Shown: in pieces, positions 35,300-44,336 of the stretch
Position numbering within the stretch: the first letter of the stretch is position 1
Layout: each line of letters starts with the position of its first letter
Assembly: GCF_015910445.1 (NCBI RefSeq)
Contig: NZ_CP048882.1
Span: 4,464,001-4,528,000 of the forward strand
DNA: 64,000 nt
DNA from: Streptomyces bathyalis
GTDB taxonomy: Bacteria > Actinomycetota > Actinomycetes > Streptomycetales > Streptomycetaceae
Reading direction: 5' to 3'
The notes under the pieces: model-generated
Told to the model about the DNA's origin: nothing
The model's input: the letters and a program-made list of their open reading frames with translations, nothing else
Database searches by the model: none
Translations under genes and position numbers: made by a program

Positions 35300-36688
35300 A
35301 TGACCGCCCGGCCTCTGGTCGCTCGGCAGCCCAACGAGAAGCTGCAGGCACTCATCCAGGAAGCCAACTGTTCCAACGCGGGGCTCGCACGGCGGGTCAA
35401 CCTGTGCGGGATGGAGCACGGACTGGATCTGCGCTACGACAAGACCTCGGTGGCGCGCTGGCTGCGCGGTCAGCGGCCACGCGGGCGCACTCCGGCCGTG
35501 ATCTCGGAGGCTCTGGGCCGCAAGCTGGGGCGCACGGTCACCCTCGAAGAGATCGGGATGTCCGACGGCCGGAACCAGGCCTCCGCCGTGGGCCTGCACT
35601 TCGCGCCGACCGTTGCGGGAGCCGTCGAGGAGGCATGTGAGTTGTGGCGCAGCGACGTCGGCGGGCGCGGTCTCCTCGGCGGCGCGACCGTCACCTCGTC
35701 GGCGCTCGTCGAGCCCAGCCGGGACTGGCTGATCACCCCTCCTGACGAGCAGGTCGCGCGCAGCGCGGGCGCTCGCGTGGGGGACTCGGACGTGGCCGCC
35801 GTGCACGCGACCACGAACTCGCTCTCCCAGCTGGACCACCGCTTCGGCGGCGGCCATGTGCGTCCCGTCGTCGTGCACTACCTCAACAGCGTCGTCTCCG
35901 GGCTGCTCGCGGGCTCGTACAAGGAGGCGGTGGGCCGTGCGCTGTTCGCCGCCGCCGCGCGGCTCACCGAACTCGCCGGCTACATGGCCGTCGACACGGG
36001 CCGGACGGGCGTGGCCCAGCGGCACTTCATCCAGGCACTGCGGCTGGCGCAGGCCGCCGGAGACCGTGCGTACGGCGGATACGTCCTGGCTGCGAGCATG
36101 AGCCATCTGACGGCCTTCCTCGGAGATCCGCGCGAGGCCGCCCAGTTGGCGCGCGCGGCACGGGAGGGGGCCCGCGGGCACGCGACGCCGCGCACCGAGT
36201 CGATGTTCTGCGCGGCCGAAGCGCGCGCGCACGCGCAGCTGGGGGACGTACGGGCCTGCCAGGAGGCGCTCGGCAGGGCGCAGTCGGCGATGGAGCGTGC
36301 GGACTCCGGCGATCCCGAGGGCGAGCCGGTGTGGATCTCCCACTTCGACCGCGCCTACCTCGCCGACGAGTTGGCCCACTGCCACCGTGATCTCCAGCGG
36401 CCGGGCGACGCGGCCGAGAAGGCCCGCGAGTCGCTCGAGGGCCACCCCGAGACCCGCGTGCGGCGACGGGCGATCGGCACCTTCCTTCTGGCATCGGCGA
36501 AGCTGCAGAAACGTGAGCTTGAACACGCATGCCATACCGGTACAAAAGCGCTGGAAATCCTCTCAACTCTCCGCTCGGGGCGCGGTGTCGAGTACCTGGA
36601 CGACTTCCGGCGCCGACTTGCGCCGTTTGTGAAGGAGCCGGTCGTGCGAGATTTCACCGCACGGCTGGAGGGCGCGCCGGTCGGCTAA
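35300..36688 (+). CDS. NsdA-like regulator (XRE-type N-terminus, TPR C-terminus)
   Basis: 462 aa. Residues about 10-90 form a helix-turn-helix region (LQALIQEANCSNAGLARRVN, YDKTSVARWLRGQRPRGRTP). The remainder is a tetratricopeptide-like array with LAGYMAVDTGRTGVAQRHFIQAL, RTESMFCAAEARAHAQLGDV and ALEILSTLRSGRGVEYLDDFR. This is the architecture of the Streptomyces sporulation/antibiotic regulators NsdA and NsdB and many paralogs. It is expected to influence development or antibiotic onset, but targets are unknown. ATG 35300 follows GAGGGGG. A clear terminator comes right after. Confidence 0.8.
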   Translation: MTARPLVARQPNEKLQALIQEANCSNAGLARRVNLCGMEHGLDLRYDKTSVARWLRGQRPRGRTPAVISEALGRKLGRTVTLEEIGMSDGRNQASAVGLHFAPTVAGAVEEACELWRSDVGGRGLLGGATVTSSALVEPSRDWLITPPDEQVARSAGARVGDSDVAAVHATTNSLSQLDHRFGGGHVRPVVVHYLNSVVSGLLAGSYKEAVGRALFAAAARLTELAGYMAVDTGRTGVAQRHFIQALRLAQAAGDRAYGGYVLAASMSHLTAFLGDPREAAQLARAAREGARGHATPRTESMFCAAEARAHAQLGDVRACQEALGRAQSAMERADSGDPEGEPVWISHFDRAYLADELAHCHRDLQRPGDAAEKARESLEGHPETRVRRRAIGTFLLASAKLQKRELEHACHTGTKALEILSTLRSGRGVEYLDDFRRRLAPFVKEPVVRDFTARLEGAPVG

Positions 36689-36690
36689 GT

Positions 36691-36753
36691 CCGCCTATCC
36701 GGCGGTTTGTTCCATATCCGAGGTGAAGGGTTGGTGTCGCCCCATCAGGGGCG
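36691..36753 (+). terminator. two hairpins after the NsdA-like gene
   Basis: CCGCC, TATCC, GGCGG followed by TTTGTT (36691-36711) is a textbook intrinsic terminator. CGCCCC, ATCA, GGGGCG (36738-36753) follows. Confidence 0.7.
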
Positions 36754-36827
36754 TGGTCGCACCTCCTGGGCACCCGGTAGCGTGACCCGTCGGTTCAGGT
36801 AGGCAGTTGATCGATCTAGGAGCCCCG

Positions 36828-38681
36828 GTGACAGCGCACAGCGGACGTGGACAGGGCGACCCGCCCCTCTACGAGGGTGTCGTGCTGCCGGCGAACGGCG
36901 ACCCGTGGACCCCTGAACAGCAGCGCCAGGTCGACCGTTCGCACAGTCAGCCGTCCGCGGGGCAGCCGTGGGGCGAGCCCTGGGGCCCCGAGTCGCAGGC
37001 CGAACCCTGGGGCCCGGAGTCGCGGGCCGCCGTGGCGTCGGGAGACCCGTACGGGCCGTCCCTGCCTCCGCCGCCGCAGTCACCACCGCCTCCGCCGCCC
37101 GCGCAGCCGCCGTACATACCGCCGCAGCAGCAGTCGGCTGCGGCCTACGTGGAGGAGGCGGGCCCCGGGGCGGGCGGAAGACATGGCGGCGGCGAACAGC
37201 CGTCGCCGCACGGTGTCCCGTCAGCTGATCTGCCTCCGGCGCAGCCGCCGCAGGTGGGTAACGACCTGCCCCCCGTGCAGGGGCCGCAGGCACCACAGGC
37301 ACCACACACGCCCGCACCGCACAACGGCCAGGCGTTCGACGGGAACGCGCAGTTGCCGCCGCAGCAACCACAACAGCCGCAGCAACCACAACAGTCGCAG
37401 CAACAGCAACAGCCGCTCGCCGGCGAGCAGTTCGCCCAGGGCCCCGGCCCGATGCAGACCTTCCCCTCCCAGCAGGGCGTCTCCCAGGCCATGCCGGCAC
37501 CCTCGGCACCCGCGGCGCCTCCCGCTGCCGAGTCGGACGCCACGCAGTTCATCCCGCCGGTCACCGGTGCTCAGCCCCAGCCCGGTCAGCCCCAGCCCGG
37601 TCAGTACCGGGGCGTGCAGGCGCCTCCCGCGATGGACGCCGATGCCACGCAGATGCTCCCCCCGCAGACCGGCCAGGCACCCGTCCGGGATCCGGAGTCG
37701 ACGGCGCAGCTGCGCACGCCGCTGCCGCCGGAGGCGCCTGCCGGCGGTCAGGGCGGTCCCGGCGACAGGCAGCAGCCGCCGGCCGGGTTCGAGAGCCTCT
37801 TCCGGTCGGAGCCCGGATCGGGCGGCGGGCGCGGCGACTCCGGCGGGCAGGGAGCCACGCAGAGCCTGCCCCTCTTCGACCACGCGGCCGCCCGCCAGCG
37901 CAACAGCGGAGTGGGCGGACTGGGCAAGGCCGGAGGCCCTGCCGGCCCCGGCGCTCCGGGTGCTCCCGGCGGTCCGGCCGGGCCGTACGGTCAGGGCCCG
38001 CAGGGCGGCCAGTGGGAACCGCAGGGGCGCGCCGCCCGCCGCAACGCGGAGCGGAGCGCGCTCTCCCGCATGTCTCCCGGCATCCTGATCGGGGTCGGTG
38101 TCGCGGTCGTCGCGGGTGTCGGCATGGTCGCGGGCGCCGCACTGAGCAGTGGGGGCGACGAGGACAACAAGTCGGGAGGCAAGTCCTCCACCGCACCCGC
38201 CAGTCAGAAGTCCGACGGCCCCGACCCCGCCGAGGCACAGGCCAAGGAACTCGACAGGCTCCTCGCCGACAGCAACAACAGCCGCGCGACGGTGATCCGT
38301 TCGGTGGAGAACATCAAGTCCTGCAAGAAGCTGGGCCAGTCGGCCAGCGATCTGCGTGCCGCCGCCGACCAGCGCAACAGCCTCGTCACCCGCCTCGGCA
38401 AGATCGAGACGGACAAGATCCCCGCCAACGCGCAGCTCAAGTCCGCGCTGACGGAGGCATGGAAGGCCTCCGCCTCCGCCGACAGCCACTACGCGGCGTG
38501 GGCCGACCAGACCTCCGGCAAGAAGGGCTGCCGCAAGGGCAAGGCGCGGACCACCGCACACACCGGTCTCGGCGCCCGCTCCAGCGGCCAGGCGACCGCC
38601 GCCAAGAAGAAGGCGGCCGGACTGTGGAACCCGACGGCCAAGAAGTACGGCTTGAAGGAGCGCCAGGTCGTCCAGCTCTGA
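36828..38681 (+). CDS. Pro/Gln-rich single-span membrane protein
   Basis: 617 aa from GTG 36828 (AGGAG five bases upstream). The first 400 residues are disordered and dominated by Pro, Gln and Gly, with PPPPPPAQPP, a PQQPQQPQQ tract and a duplicated QPQPGQ. A membrane helix follows (about 423-443, GILIGVGVAVVAGVGMVAGAA), then an extracytoplasmic helical domain of about 170 residues (LDRLLADSNNSRATVIRSVENIKSCKKL) with two or more Cys. A type II orientation with an extracellular sensor or wall-linked domain is likely. Function unknown; such proteins are typical of Streptomyces. Confidence 0.75.
   Translation: MTAHSGRGQGDPPLYEGVVLPANGDPWTPEQQRQVDRSHSQPSAGQPWGEPWGPESQAEPWGPESRAAVASGDPYGPSLPPPPQSPPPPPPAQPPYIPPQQQSAAAYVEEAGPGAGGRHGGGEQPSPHGVPSADLPPAQPPQVGNDLPPVQGPQAPQAPHTPAPHNGQAFDGNAQLPPQQPQQPQQPQQSQQQQQPLAGEQFAQGPGPMQTFPSQQGVSQAMPAPSAPAAPPAAESDATQFIPPVTGAQPQPGQPQPGQYRGVQAPPAMDADATQMLPPQTGQAPVRDPESTAQLRTPLPPEAPAGGQGGPGDRQQPPAGFESLFRSEPGSGGGRGDSGGQGATQSLPLFDHAAARQRNSGVGGLGKAGGPAGPGAPGAPGGPAGPYGQGPQGGQWEPQGRAARRNAERSALSRMSPGILIGVGVAVVAGVGMVAGAALSSGGDEDNKSGGKSSTAPASQKSDGPDPAEAQAKELDRLLADSNNSRATVIRSVENIKSCKKLGQSASDLRAAADQRNSLVTRLGKIETDKIPANAQLKSALTEAWKASASADSHYAAWADQTSGKKGCRKGKARTTAHTGLGARSSGQATAAKKKAAGLWNPTAKKYGLKERQVVQL
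37360..37415 (+). repeat. CAACCACAACAGCCG-type simple repeat in coding sequence
   Basis: Repeated CAACCA/CAGCCG codon pairs encode the PQQ tract of the membrane protein. Slippage here could alter tail length. Confidence 0.6.
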
Positions 38682-38700
38682 GCGGACGCCGGCGAGTCGT

Positions 38701-38731
38701 GCACGCCGGGCCCGGCACGGGTCCGGCGTGC
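38701..38731. terminator. bidirectional hairpin between convergent genes
   Basis: GCACGCCGG ... CCGGCGTGC, a 9-bp stem, 13-base loop. Confidence 0.6.
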
Positions 38732-38759
38732 GCCGCGGTGAGCCGGCTGAGCCATCAGG

Positions 38760-40061
38760 TCAGGACGACGGCCCGTTCTCCAGCGTCTTCTGTACGTCGA
38801 CGAACCCGTCGTGCACCGTCGTCAGCCGCCCCTCGCGCACGCGCTGGTAGGTCACCTTCGTGTTGACGATGCGCGGGAAGTCGCGTGCGGCGAGCATGTT
38901 GCCGTAGGTCCAGTTCAGCTTCGGCGTCAGCCCGCCGGTGTCGACGGAGCCGCGCGTGTCCAGCGTGTGCCGCACGGACTTGGCCGTGATCTCTTCGTCG
39001 CCGAGGGACTCGATCAATCGCCGCAGCACGGTGTAGGCGATCCAAGTGGTCTGCACGCCGGGGTCCGTGGCGTCCACGCGGTTGTCGCCGAACGCGTGCT
39101 CCCCGATGACCTTCTTCATCGGCTTCCAGCGCTTGTCGTCCGCGGCCGGGTACCAGCCTGTGGCGTACGCGCCCTCGAGCGGGCTCGCCTGCCCGCCCGA
39201 CCGGTCGACCAGGGACTGCTGGAGGCTCCCGAGCACCGACGCCGTGCGCACGGGTGGACTGTCCTTCTGCACCCGCCTGAAGGAGTCGAAGAAGGTGTCC
39301 GTGCGTCCGCCCAGCACCGCGGTGACGCACGGCCCGTTCGTCCGGCGCCCCTCAACCGACGTGCCGAATGCCGCGGTGCCCTGGGCGTTGGCGCTGTTCA
39401 GGGCCCTGCGTGCATGACGGGCATACGCGAAGGCGTCCTCGGGCGCCCGTACGTCCGTCACCGGCCCCGCGCCGCTGTGCGCCAGGCCCGCGTTGATGAG
39501 CCTGGGCAGTTGGTCGCCCACGCTGGTGTCGGGCCGCACCAGCGAGACGTGCGAACAGCCACCGGCGGCGAGCTGGCGGCCGTTCCCCGCGACGAGCGCG
39601 GGAAGACCGCCGTTGACGGGGTAGGACAGCGGGCTGCTGAACTCCTGATCCGCGACTCCGTAGCCCCCGATGTATGGGATTCCGGCACGTTCGAGCGCGG
39701 ACATGTACGCGCGGCCGTACTGGCTGTAGGAGCCCACGACCGCGACCACGCGTTCCTTGAGGGCTCGCGACGCGCAGCGTGCGGCACGCACGGTGTCGTT
39801 GTGGTCGTTGCAGGTCAGCACCCTCAGCCGGTGGCCGTTGATGCCGCCTCGGGAGTTGACCCAGCGCGCGTACGCCTGAGCCATCGCGGGCATGCCCGGC
39901 ATGTTCGTCGCCTTGGTGCCCTGCGGCGCCCACGTCATGACGGTGACCGTCTCGTCGCCGCCGGTGCCGGGTACCACCCCGCAGCCGCCCAGCAGCATCA
40001 CGCAGGCGCCGGCGGAAGCGACGGTGGCGAACAGGGCGGGGCGACGACGCCGTGCAGTCAT
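38760..40061 (-). CDS. branched-chain amino acid-type substrate-binding lipoprotein (orphan)
   Basis: About 433 aa. N-terminal twin-basic head (MTARRRRP), hydrophobic core and lipobox MLLGGC (Cys about residue 27), so a membrane-attached lipoprotein. The mature part has the type I periplasmic-binding fold of the Leu/Ile/Val group: ARWVNSRGGINGHRLRVL, VAVVGSYSQYGRAYMSALERAG, GVQTTWIAYTVLRRL. No permease or ATPase gene is adjacent, so it may act with a distant transporter or as a sensor. ATG 40061 and GTG 40070 are both possible; no ribosome site is seen. Confidence 0.82.
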   Translation of the reverse strand: MTARRRRPALFATVASAGACVMLLGGCGVVPGTGGDETVTVMTWAPQGTKATNMPGMPAMAQAYARWVNSRGGINGHRLRVLTCNDHNDTVRAARCASRALKERVVAVVGSYSQYGRAYMSALERAGIPYIGGYGVADQEFSSPLSYPVNGGLPALVAGNGRQLAAGGCSHVSLVRPDTSVGDQLPRLINAGLAHSGAGPVTDVRAPEDAFAYARHARRALNSANAQGTAAFGTSVEGRRTNGPCVTAVLGGRTDTFFDSFRRVQKDSPPVRTASVLGSLQQSLVDRSGGQASPLEGAYATGWYPAADDKRWKPMKKVIGEHAFGDNRVDATDPGVQTTWIAYTVLRRLIESLGDEEITAKSVRHTLDTRGSVDTGGLTPKLNWTYGNMLAARDFPRIVNTKVTYQRVREGRLTTVHDGFVDVQKTLENGPSS

Positions 40062-40276
40062 GTGGCGCACGCTGCCGTCCGCTGCCTAACGCCTGGGCCC
40101 CGGCACCTCAACTGCAGGTGACGCAAGCGTGAATACCGCGTCCACGTATGGCTCAGGCGAGCGAAAGGTATCGCGGGGCGCCCCGAAGTGGGCGCGGAGT
40201 GCGCAACTGTGTCCGAAAGTGTTCTCTGCCGCAAGATTCCGTGAGGGCTTCCCGAGGCGGCCCTCGGTCCACCACC

Positions 40277-40723
40277 ATGGGCATCATGCCCGTCCATGAC
40301 TTGCCCTGGTGGCGCTGGCGCAGCAACGTGCGTTCGGCGCTGCACATGCTCTCCGACCCCGCCTTCCAGCAGGACTGCTGGGCGACGGGCAGGCCCGGCT
40401 TCGGCGACGTCACCGACGCCGTGTACCGCCTGGTCGAGGACACCTGGCTGGACAACTGGTCCGCCGAGAAGTACGTCGGCACGATCTTCCGCGACTCGCA
40501 GGAAGCCGCGCTCGTCGACACCGCCGTGCTCCGGGTGCTTCGCATAATGCACCAGGTCGGGGCGGATGCCCCTGTCGTCTCCTACATGGAGCACCACGGC
40601 TGGCCCGAAGCGGTACGCGCGGCGCGCGACGCACACGTACGGCTGGCGACGAACGACGCCGAGGACCCGGACGAGCCGCCCCGCTCGCTGGACGTGCTGG
40701 CGATCATGCAGCACTCGGTCTGA
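40277..40723 (+). CDS. SCO4402-family protein
   Basis: 148 aa, soluble and helical, beginning MGIMPVHDLPWWRWRSNVRSALHMLSD and containing LVEDTWLDNWSAEKYVGTIF and YMEHHGWPEAVRAARDAHVRL. I recognise this as the conserved Streptomyces SCO4402 family, found next to purU in related genomes; no biochemical role is known. ATG 40277 or 40286 could start it, and neither has a clear ribosome site. Confidence 0.75.
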   Translation: MGIMPVHDLPWWRWRSNVRSALHMLSDPAFQQDCWATGRPGFGDVTDAVYRLVEDTWLDNWSAEKYVGTIFRDSQEAALVDTAVLRVLRIMHQVGADAPVVSYMEHHGWPEAVRAARDAHVRLATNDAEDPDEPPRSLDVLAIMQHSV

Positions 40724-40776
40724 GGAACGCCGCCGGCGGTCGGGAGGGCACGCCGAGCTGTGCAAGGCTTGACCTC

Positions 40777-41736
40777 ATGAGCGAGCCGCACGCCGATGCC
40801 GACAGCACGCAGCACGACCCCGCCTCCCTCACCGGAGGCCTCGCCGCCGCCGCACGGGAGGGCGGAGGCGACGGGGTGCGGGATGAGTACATCCTCACGC
40901 TGTCCTGCCCGGACAAGAAGGGCATCGTGCACGCCGTGTCGAGCTATCTCTTCATGACCGGCTGCAACATCGAGGACAGCCAGCAGTTCGGCGACCACGA
41001 CACGGGCCTGTTCTTCATGCGCGTCCACTTCTCCGCGGACCCGGGCGTGACGGTGGAGAAGCTGCGCGCGAGCTTCTCCGCGGTCGGCGACTCCTTCCAT
41101 ATGGACTGGCAGGTGCATCCCGCGGCCGAGCGCATGCGTGTCGTGCTGATGGTCAGCCGCTTCGGCCACTGCCTCAACGACCTGCTCTTCCGCTCCCGCA
41201 GCAAAGCCCTGCCGGTGGACATCGCGGCCGTCGTCTCCAACCACACGGACTTCGAAGGGCTCGCGGGCTCCTACGACGTCCCGTTCCACCACATCCCCGT
41301 CACGAAGGGGAGCGAGGAGAGCAAGCAGGAGAGCGAGGCCGCGCTGCTGCGTCTCATCGAGGAGGAGAACGTCGAACTGGTCGTGCTGGCTCGCTACATG
41401 CAGGTCCTGTCCGACAACCTGTGCAAGCAGTTGCCCGGCCGGATCATCAACATCCACCACTCGTTCCTGCCGAGCTTCAAGGGCGCACGGCCCTACCACC
41501 AGGCGCACGCCCGTGGCGTCAAGCTGATCGGTGCCACCGCGCACTATGTGACGGCCGAGCTGGACGAGGGCCCGATCATCGAGCAGGAAGTGGAAAGGGT
41601 CGGCCACGAGGCCTCACCGCAGCAATTGGTGGCGGTGGGACGTGACGTCGAATGCCAGGCGCTCGCGCGGGCGGTCAAGTGGCACAGCGAGCACCGCGTG
41701 CTGCTGAACGGGCACCGCACCGTCGTCTTCGCCTGA
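40777..41736 (+). CDS. purU: formyltetrahydrofolate deformylase
   Basis: 319 aa. It hydrolyses 10-formyl-THF to formate and THF, balancing one-carbon pools. An N-terminal ACT domain (about residues 35-110, YILTLSCPDKKGIVHAVSSY) precedes the formyltransferase domain with MRVVLMVSRFGHCLNDLLFR, VVSNHTDFEGLA, the catalytic NIHHSFLPSFKGARPYHQA (Asn, His) and HYVTAELDEGPIIEQEV (Asp). The first 34 residues form a variable polar extension. It starts 53 bases after the SCO4402-family gene, possibly in one transcript. Confidence 0.93.
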   Translation: MSEPHADADSTQHDPASLTGGLAAAAREGGGDGVRDEYILTLSCPDKKGIVHAVSSYLFMTGCNIEDSQQFGDHDTGLFFMRVHFSADPGVTVEKLRASFSAVGDSFHMDWQVHPAAERMRVVLMVSRFGHCLNDLLFRSRSKALPVDIAAVVSNHTDFEGLAGSYDVPFHHIPVTKGSEESKQESEAALLRLIEEENVELVVLARYMQVLSDNLCKQLPGRIINIHHSFLPSFKGARPYHQAHARGVKLIGATAHYVTAELDEGPIIEQEVERVGHEASPQQLVAVGRDVECQALARAVKWHSEHRVLLNGHRTVVFA

Positions 41737-41800
41737 CGCGCGGCACCGGATCCCGCCGAGCGGCTGAGGGCCCTGCGGCGGCGCGGACTTACATACGGGC

Positions 41801-43315
41801 CTACATGCGGGAGAGCGAGGCCGCCGCGAACAGGACGTCGCGAACCGCCTCCCGGTCGCCGTCCTGGCCCGCGGCCGTCTCCAGCGGCGGTACGTGACCG
41901 GCCACGAGCTGGCAGAACTCGTAGCGGTCCAGGGCCACATGGGCCACCGCGTCGCCCGGGCCGACCGAGGCCGCGGGCGAGTCCAGCGGGATGTACCAGT
42001 CGCCTCCGCCGTCGCCCTCGACCTCCAGATGCAGGGCGCGGCCCGGCGCGCCCGCGGTGGTCAGCCGTCTCGATGCGGTGGACAGGCCGGCACGGCGGCG
42101 CCAGGCGACCGTCCCGGGCAGCAGCCGGGCGGCCAGGTCCACCATGTGGTGCATGTGTCTGCCCTGCGGCGGTGCGTACGGGTAGTCGATCGCGTCGGCG
42201 ATGTCCTCGGCATGCATCCAGCACTCGAAGGCCCGGTCGAGCAGGGCGTCACGGACCGGGAGGGTGAAGTCGCCGTAGACGACGTCGAGTTCGGCGACGC
42301 CGCCGCCCGCGAACGACGCCGAACGGACCATGGCGTGGCCCTGCTCCCGCCAGGGTTCGCGAGCGCTCGGCGTGCGCAGCACGTCCGTGTCCGCCCGCCA
42401 GAACTCCTCCGTGCGGGAGGCCGGGCAGGACGGGAGGAGCGGCGCGGCCTCCTCGGACGCGGCGCTCCCGGTGCCGCTGTCCAGCGGGTCGGGCAGGCCC
42501 AGCGCGGTGGCCACCAGGCCGTCGACGGCGTACAGATGGGCGATGACGCCGCCGACCGTCGTCTCCCGCTCCGCGTGCTCCCGTCCGTCGAACCAGCGCA
42601 GCAGGACGGGCGCGAGCCATTCGGCGTCCGCCATGTCCCGCAGCAGGGCGTCGAGCCGGGAGGTCTCCGCGTCGTACGGAGCCGCCCAATCGGGCACGGG
42701 CACCCGCGGCGGGCGCCGCCCCATGCAGCCCTCCAGCACTTGCGAACGCAGCGTCGGGTCGAGATCCAGGCTGTCCTCGGGGTGCAGCAGACCGACGGCG
42801 TCGCGCAGCCGCAGTGCCTCGTCCGCGCACGTCCCGCAGTCGCTCAGATGTCCTTCGACGGCGGCTGTCTCCTCGATGGAACACGCGGAGAGGGCCCAGG
42901 CGCCGAGCAGCGACTTCAGCACCCGGTGGTCGAACTGCGCGGGCAACTGCCCGGCCGGCTCGGGCTGTCCGGCGGGCACGGCCTGTCCTGCCGGCTCGTG
43001 GGGCGGCTCCGATGACCGCTCCGGCCACGCGCCGGACGGCTCGTGCGGCTCGTACTGCCGGGGAACGTCCGGGAGTTCGGGCGGCGCACCGGGCAGTGGT
43101 GCCTCGGGCGGGTCCGTGCGGAACGGCGAGTCCTCCGCCGGGCTGCGGGGAGGCGGTATGCGGTGCGCACCTCCGCCCGGGCACTCGCTGCCGGTGGCGC
43201 CGCTGCCGTTGCCGGTGGCGCCCGTACCGCCGGATCCCGGATCGCCTTCTCTGGGGCCGCCGTTGTCGTCCGGCTCCTCCTGGCCGCCGGGGAACTGTCC
43301 ATACGGCCCGTTCAC
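41801..43315 (-). CDS. zinc anti-sigma factor fused to mycothiol-isomerase-like domain
   Basis: 504 aa from GTG 43315, overlapping the sigma stop by four bases. Residues 1-125 are disordered (Gly/Pro/Glu-rich). A ZAS anti-sigma domain follows (about 127-180) with H-x3-C-x2-C (HLSDCGTC), the redox-sensitive zinc motif of RsrA-type proteins. The C-terminal domain (about 215-500) is MDMPI-like, with a metal His in VIAHLYAVDGLVA and E-x3-H in ECWMHAEDIAD, so the three metal ligands appear intact. It should bind and silence the co-encoded sigma factor; the second domain suggests coupling to mycothiol or thiol stress, by inference. Confidence 0.85.
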   Translation of the reverse strand: MNGPYGQFPGGQEEPDDNGGPREGDPGSGGTGATGNGSGATGSECPGGGAHRIPPPRSPAEDSPFRTDPPEAPLPGAPPELPDVPRQYEPHEPSGAWPERSSEPPHEPAGQAVPAGQPEPAGQLPAQFDHRVLKSLLGAWALSACSIEETAAVEGHLSDCGTCADEALRLRDAVGLLHPEDSLDLDPTLRSQVLEGCMGRRPPRVPVPDWAAPYDAETSRLDALLRDMADAEWLAPVLLRWFDGREHAERETTVGGVIAHLYAVDGLVATALGLPDPLDSGTGSAASEEAAPLLPSCPASRTEEFWRADTDVLRTPSAREPWREQGHAMVRSASFAGGGVAELDVVYGDFTLPVRDALLDRAFECWMHAEDIADAIDYPYAPPQGRHMHHMVDLAARLLPGTVAWRRRAGLSTASRRLTTAGAPGRALHLEVEGDGGGDWYIPLDSPAASVGPGDAVAHVALDRYEFCQLVAGHVPPLETAAGQDGDREAVRDVLFAAASLSRM

Positions 43316-43896
43316 CGGGAACGCCCGGGGCCGTTCGAGTGCGCCGGCATCGGGTGGCTCGTGGCCGACGACAGCAGCTGGAGGCCCAGCCGCAGCCGCC
43401 GCCGTGCCTCGTCCTCCGTCACGCCCAACTGCCGTGCCGTCTGGCGGTAGTCGCGGCGCTGGAAGTACGTCAGCTCGAGCGCCGCGCGCAGCGAGGAGGG
43501 CATCGACGTGACGATGTAGTCCGCGCGGGCGGCCGTCGACGCGGCGCGCACCTTCTCCTCGATCTGCTCCCGCCGCTCAGGCGAATCGGGGGACTGCGGC
43601 CCTTCCTCGCGGTGCTGTCTGCGCAGCCTCCCGGCCGCGATCTCCTGCGTGACTCCCGCTATCCAGGAGCGCATCGGGCCCTTCTTCGGGTCGTAGGCGT
43701 GCGGGTTCTCCCAGATGTAGCCGAACACGTCGCGCGTGGTGCGGTCGGCGGCCGCCTCGTCCTCGAGCACCCGGTGGGACAGGCTGTGCACGAGCGAAGC
43801 GAAACGGTCGTACAACTCGCCCAGCGCCGCGGCTTCACCTCGCGCGAGACGCTGCTGCATCTTCCGGTCCCAGCGCGGTGGTGTCTCGTTCGCCAT
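43312..43896 (-). CDS. ECF RNA polymerase sigma factor
   Basis: 194 aa from ATG 43896 (GGGAG six bases upstream). Region 2: ALGELYDRFASLVHSLSHRVL and TRDVFGYIWENPHAYDPKKG (about residues 20-70). Region 4: MPSSLRAALELTYFQRRDYRQTARQLGVTEDEARRRLRLGL (about 135-180) with the -35 recognition helix. No region 1.1 or 3, so a group IV sigma. Stop and anti-sigma start overlap (GTGA), typical of stoichiometric pairs. The C-terminal tail after region 4 is short and polar. Confidence 0.9.
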   Translation of the reverse strand: MANETPPRWDRKMQQRLARGEAAALGELYDRFASLVHSLSHRVLEDEAAADRTTRDVFGYIWENPHAYDPKKGPMRSWIAGVTQEIAAGRLRRQHREEGPQSPDSPERREQIEEKVRAASTAARADYIVTSMPSSLRAALELTYFQRRDYRQTARQLGVTEDEARRRLRLGLQLLSSATSHPMPAHSNGPGRSR

Positions 43897-44336
43897 CGTG
43901 ACTCCCAGCCGAATTCCGTGCCTCCCCCAGAGCCTTCGGCCTGGGTGGGGGCCCCCAGCGGAGCGAGGGGGAGTGCCCCCATTGCCGTGCCCGTCGCGAT
44001 CCTGTCGCAAGCCGGCACCTCGAATGTAGTGCGAGGGGCTGACAACGCACGGCCCTTTGCGGCAATGTGCTGCCAGTGCTGATCGCTGATGGTGTCGATC
44101 CCGTCACGTTGCGATATTGCTCAGGACGTATCGATGCGCGATCACACCCGAAAATGCCAGGGAGTTATGCGGGTATGACTGCGACCATTGCGGGGGAGAA
44201 CGGCCATCGAGCGCATAGGCTCTGGTTACTGGCTCGTTTTGACCGTGGGGGGCCGGGCAGCCGCACAAGGAAGGGAGCGTTCCGGAACGTGCGCAGGGCC
44301 CGGGCAGGTGTAGTCGAGCGAAGGGGATACGAGAAC
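43897..44336. other. 440-base divergent control region, sigma operon/STAS gene
   Basis: It carries a double palindromic repeat (43922-43981) only 25 bases from the sigma start and then AT-richer sequence up to 44260. No ORF is convincing. Promoters for both directions must lie here but are not clear by eye. Confidence 0.45.
43922..43981. repeat. double interspersed palindromic repeat, copies 5 and 6
   Basis: CTCCCCCAGAGCCTTCGGCC leading to TGGGGGCCCCCA (43922-43957), overlapped by an inverted copy through GCGGAGCGAGGGGGAG (43946-43973), then TGCCCCCA. It lies within the sigma factor leader. Confidence 0.65.
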
